This document shows, piece after piece, positions 7,069 to 8,795 of a stretch of DNA of 8,795 nucleotides; positions within the stretch are counted from its first letter, which is position 1; each line of letters begins with the position of its first letter. The translations under genes were made by a program, and so were the position numbers. Under the pieces are notes generated by a model. The model ran no database searches. It was not told where the DNA came from and worked only from the letters and a program-made list of their open reading frames with translations. Source of the DNA: Acidimicrobiaceae bacterium (GTDB lineage Bacteria > Actinomycetota > Acidimicrobiia > Acidimicrobiales > Acidimicrobiaceae); NCBI GenBank assembly GCA_013044365.1, contig JABEUP010000139.1, positions 1 to 8,795 of the forward strand. The letters run 5' to 3'.

Positions 7069-7605
7069 TCAAGCGGACCGTAAAGTACTGATTATAGATG
7101 ATATTTCAGAAACTGCTCTGTCTACATCATCGTTGACAACTATGTAATCAGCAAACTTGCGGGCTTCATCGGTCTCACTCTGTCCCACACTGACCCGTTC
7201 GTTTATACTTCCAACATCATCCCCCCTGGACATCATCCTTTGACGTTGATCCTCGGATGAAGGAGCCACAAGCAGTATAATGACGGCGCTGGAGTCCTTC
7301 TCACGCACCTGTTTAGCACCCTGGATATCAATCTCCAGTAGTAAATCAGAGGTGGAAAATGGATCCGGCTTGGGCGTGCCGTAGAGATTTCCAAGGAACT
7401 CAGCCCATTCAAAGAAACTACCTTCGGAGATAGCGTGTTGGAATTTCGCAAGACTTACAAAAAAGTATGAGTCATCCTTCTCTCCGCGGCGACGCTGCCG
7501 AGTAGTCCAAGAACGACTCAAACTCAAATTATCCACTTCAGAAGCTAGTCGAGCGGCAATGGTACCCTTACCAACGCCGCCTGGACCACAAAGAACTACT
7601 ATCAG
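7069..7605 (-). CDS. gmk: Guanylate kinase, probable CTG start
   Basis: Phosphorylates GMP to GDP with ATP. Starting at the first ordinary start codon (GTG at 7536) would remove the ATP-binding loop. Reading the same frame upstream gives VVLCGPGGVGKGTIAARL, so the P-loop GPGGVGKGT is at residues 7-15 when the start is CTG 7605-7603. The frame meets a TAA at about 7647-7645, and no ATG, GTG or TTG lies between it and the loop. The CTG overlaps the mihF TGA as CTGA, the layout of a translationally coupled ATGA pair. AGAGGAGA (7616-7623) lies 10 nt upstream. Later motifs are SRSWTTR (31-37), EWAEFLGNLYGTP (66-78, GMP-binding region), LLLEIDIQGAKQVR (88-101) and IVVND (156-160). The resulting 178 residues are near family length. 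The identity is certain. The start is inferred; a sequence error or rare mutation that altered a normal start is the alternative. Confidence 0.93.
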   Translation of the reverse strand: MIVVLCGPGGVGKGTIAARLASEVDNLSLSRSWTTRQRRRGEKDDSYFFVSLAKFQHAISEGSFFEWAEFLGNLYGTPKPDPFSTSDLLLEIDIQGAKQVREKDSSAVIILLVAPSSEDQRQRMMSRGDDVGSINERVSVGQSETDEARKFADYIVVNDDVDRAVSEISSIISTLRSA

Positions 7606-7922
7606 GAGCGCGAAGTCTCCTCTAGGAGACGGGCTCTCTGGTTAGCCCCGAGACCCTGCAATCTGCGTGTCTCGCTTATCCCAATTTGGTCCATCAATTT
7701 CCGGGCTTTGACCTTTCCAATCCCAGGTAGGGATTCAAGGACAGAGACGACTTTCATCTTCCCCACTAGCTCTTCCTTTGATGCGCGGTCGAGAAGCGAA
7801 GAAAGGGTAACATTACCCATCTTCAACTTCTCTTTCAATTCGGCTCTTTGGCGGCGGGCTTCAGCTGCTTTCTCAAGCGCTGCTGACCGCTGCTCTGGTG
7901 TTAAAGATGGAGGCAAAGGCAT
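7602..7922 (-). CDS. mihF: Integration host factor MihF (actinobacterial nucleoid-associated protein)
   Basis: A small basic DNA-binding protein that shapes the nucleoid and is essential in mycobacteria (family knowledge; unrelated in fold to E. coli IHF). The 106-residue chain opens with MPLPPSLTPEQRSAALEKAAEARR, the characteristic N-terminal helix. It continues with RAELKEKLKMG (26-36) and GKMKVVSVLESLPGIGKVKARKLMDQIGI (54-82), which contains the helix-two-turn-helix DNA-contact region LPGIGKVKA. It ends with RRLQGLGANQRARLLEE (86-102). No key residue looks lost. No ribosome binding site precedes the ATG. Its TGA overlaps the inferred gmk CTG by 4 nt. The position between pyrF and gmk is the usual actinobacterial one. 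Confidence 0.96.
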   Translation of the reverse strand: MPLPPSLTPEQRSAALEKAAEARRQRAELKEKLKMGNVTLSSLLDRASKEELVGKMKVVSVLESLPGIGKVKARKLMDQIGISETRRLQGLGANQRARLLEETSRS

Positions 7923-8026
7923 GAATTGAAAGCTAGCCGATTTTTACCTGTTGTGCTGCGATTAATTAAAAAAGATACGTTTTTTACACTTTTTTTTGGC
8001 GCTAAATAACACATGGAGTGTCAATT
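7923..8026 (-). other. A-tract-rich leader between pyrF and mihF, possible promoter region
   Basis: A 104-nt gap, among the longest on this strand. Read on the minus strand it carries an A8 run (7990-7997), an A6 run (7980-7985), a T6 run (7968-7973) and an A5 run (7941-7945). The first three are centred 11-12 nt apart, close to one helical turn, so the DNA may be bent. TTAATTAA (7962-7969) is palindromic. TGACAC and GTGTTA near 8023-8007 form a weak 6-bp hairpin right after the pyrF stop. There is no Shine-Dalgarno before the mihF ATG. A TANNNT element, TAGCTT (7930-7935), lies 7 nt before the ATG, as in leaderless actinobacterial genes. No convincing -35/-10 pair was found. Confidence 0.35.
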
Positions 8027-8722
8027 TTAGCAATTCTCCACTATTGACAGGATTTCTTTGGCCACTTGGCGCGGTTCCGGAGATGAAGTAATAGGCCTGC
8101 CCACCACCAAAACATCGGCTCCTCCAGCCAAAGCTTGAGCCGGGGTGGCAAACCTTGCCTGGTCATCAGAACGGTCTTGCGGACGTCTGATTCCAGGAAC
8201 CACTTTGAAAAAACCAGGGGAGATGGAATTGACAGTGGCGAGATCGGTAGACCCGCAGACCAATCCATCTGCACCGGCATCCATCAAAATCGAGATCCGC
8301 TCCTTGAGTTCACCCCTGGTAACATTTGCCACTGAGGTCAAAACCGTGACTCCAAGTAACTGTGGTACCGGAGCATTTACACTCCTTGAACCCTCATTGA
8401 GACCATTCAACGCCGCCTTTACCATTTCAACGCCGCCTGCACTGTGAACAGTCATATAACCAACTCCCAGTTTCCCGATTGCATACGCTGATTTTTCAAC
8501 TGTTGCAGGTATGTCATGGAGCTTGAGATCGAGGAATATCTTGAATCCCTTCTCCAAAAGTGGAGCGATAGCAGATGGTCCGCATGCGCTGAAAAGCTGA
8601 AGTCCAACTTTCGCGATACCAAATAGCCCCTGCACCTGGATTGCCCAACCCATGGCAATCCCGATATCGTCCGTGTCAAGTGCAATAGCCAAACGATCAC
8701 TTGCGATCAACTTACTGACCAT
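8027..8722 (-). CDS. pyrF: Orotidine-5'-phosphate decarboxylase, type 1
   Basis: Last step of UMP synthesis: removes CO2 from orotidine monophosphate. The chosen ATG gives 231 residues, normal for the short type 1 family. Visible motifs are LAIALDTDD (11-19), KVG with Lys38, DLKLHDIPATV (65-75) holding the catalytic Asp65-Lys67-Asp70 set, VVPGIRR (174-180) and VVGRPIT (206-212), which bind the phosphate end. The frame continues to the window edge, but its upstream part matches no PyrF. The ATG at 8722 has GGGG (8729-8732) ending 6 nt upstream and begins 11 nt inside the tail of the preceding pyrD-like frame, which suggests translational coupling. Actinobacteria such as mycobacteria carry the longer type 2 enzyme at this place, so the type 1 form points to another branch. 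Confidence 0.95.
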   Translation of the reverse strand: MVSKLIASDRLAIALDTDDIGIAMGWAIQVQGLFGIAKVGLQLFSACGPSAIAPLLEKGFKIFLDLKLHDIPATVEKSAYAIGKLGVGYMTVHSAGGVEMVKAALNGLNEGSRSVNAPVPQLLGVTVLTSVANVTRGELKERISILMDAGADGLVCGSTDLATVNSISPGFFKVVPGIRRPQDRSDDQARFATPAQALAGGADVLVVGRPITSSPEPRQVAKEILSIVENC

Positions 8723-8795
8723 GCGAAGCCCCGATAAGTTCACTAATGCTGGAAACTTCATTCTCATCACACCACTGGTTGATTTCCTCAAGAAT
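8712..8795 (-). CDS. pyrD: C-terminal end of probable dihydroorotate dehydrogenase, truncated by window edge
   Basis: Only 27 codons are visible, ending in TAA at 8714-8712. The frame begins ILEEINQW and ends ISELIGASHGQ. This resembles the closing helix of class 1 dihydroorotate dehydrogenases, where a helix with Trp or Leu is followed by a -S-I-x-E-L-I/V-G- stretch. Position fits as well, since pyrD commonly sits directly before pyrF in the actinobacterial carA-carB-pyrD-pyrF order. The last 11 nt overlap the pyrF start. The fragment is short, so the identity is an inference from similarity and context; the enzyme would oxidise dihydroorotate to orotate one step before the orotate phosphoribosyltransferase that feeds PyrF. 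Confidence 0.65.
   Translation of the reverse strand: MLEEINQWCDENEVSSISELIGASHGQ

Noticed and set aside
7069..7536. Guanylate kinase starting at GTG 7536
   Set aside because: This would remove the P-loop GPGGVGKGT, without which the enzyme could not bind ATP, and there is no need for it given the coupled CTG.
8019..8024. A perfect TTGACA -35-like hexamer on the minus strand just after the pyrF stop
   Set aside because: No -10-like hexamer lies 16-18 nt downstream; that position reads GCGCCAAA. TATTTA occurs only 10 nt away. One hexamer alone in AT-rich DNA is weak evidence.
8723..8791. Upstream extension of PyrF to TTG 8791
   Set aside because: The extra 23 residues do not resemble PyrF, and the same bases encode the pyrD-like tail in another frame.

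Overview
The window reads as ordinary chromosome of an actinobacterium. The strongest sign is the minus-strand order pyrD(tail)-pyrF-mihF-gmk-rpoZ-coaBC-metK-priA, which is typical of Actinobacteria. MihF (the actinobacterial integration host factor), an actinobacterial-type helicase-motif-less PriA and a neighbouring SCO6745-family protein occur essentially in that phylum. Base composition is near 50% G+C by eye, with free use of ATA, AGA and TTA codons. PyrF is the short type 1 form rather than the longer form of mycobacteria and streptomycetes. Together these make a moderate-GC lineage such as Acidimicrobiia plausible, but this is inference, not a placement.

Layout: 1-1161 (+) is the 3' part of a GGDEF-EAL cyclic-di-GMP protein cut by the left edge. 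1162-1376 is non-coding and holds little. 1377-2237 (+) encodes an SCO6745-family protein of unknown function. From 2234 to the right edge everything is on the minus strand. In transcription order this is the last 27 codons of a probable dihydroorotate dehydrogenase (pyrD), pyrF, mihF, gmk, rpoZ, coaBC, metK and priA. Gaps are short or genes overlap, except for 104 nt before mihF and 90 nt before coaBC. The plus and minus gene groups converge with their stop codons overlapping by 4 nt at 2234-2237. An 8-bp inverted repeat lies just beyond each stop, inside the opposite gene.

The operon joins UMP synthesis (PyrD, PyrF), GMP-to-GDP conversion (Gmk), a nucleoid protein (MihF), the RNA polymerase omega subunit, coenzyme A synthesis (CoaBC), S-adenosylmethionine synthesis (MetK) and a replication-restart-like protein (PriA). 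It is a growth-linked housekeeping set.

No new multi-gene system, mobile element, CRISPR array or RNA gene is visible. The points worth keeping concern gene starts and ends. gmk has no ATG, GTG or TTG ahead of its P-loop and appears to start at a CTG that overlaps the mihF stop as CTGA. metK very probably starts at a TTG with a strong ribosome binding site, 23 codons inside the longest frame. pyrF starts within the end of pyrD. mihF has no ribosome binding site and lies behind an A-tract-rich leader.
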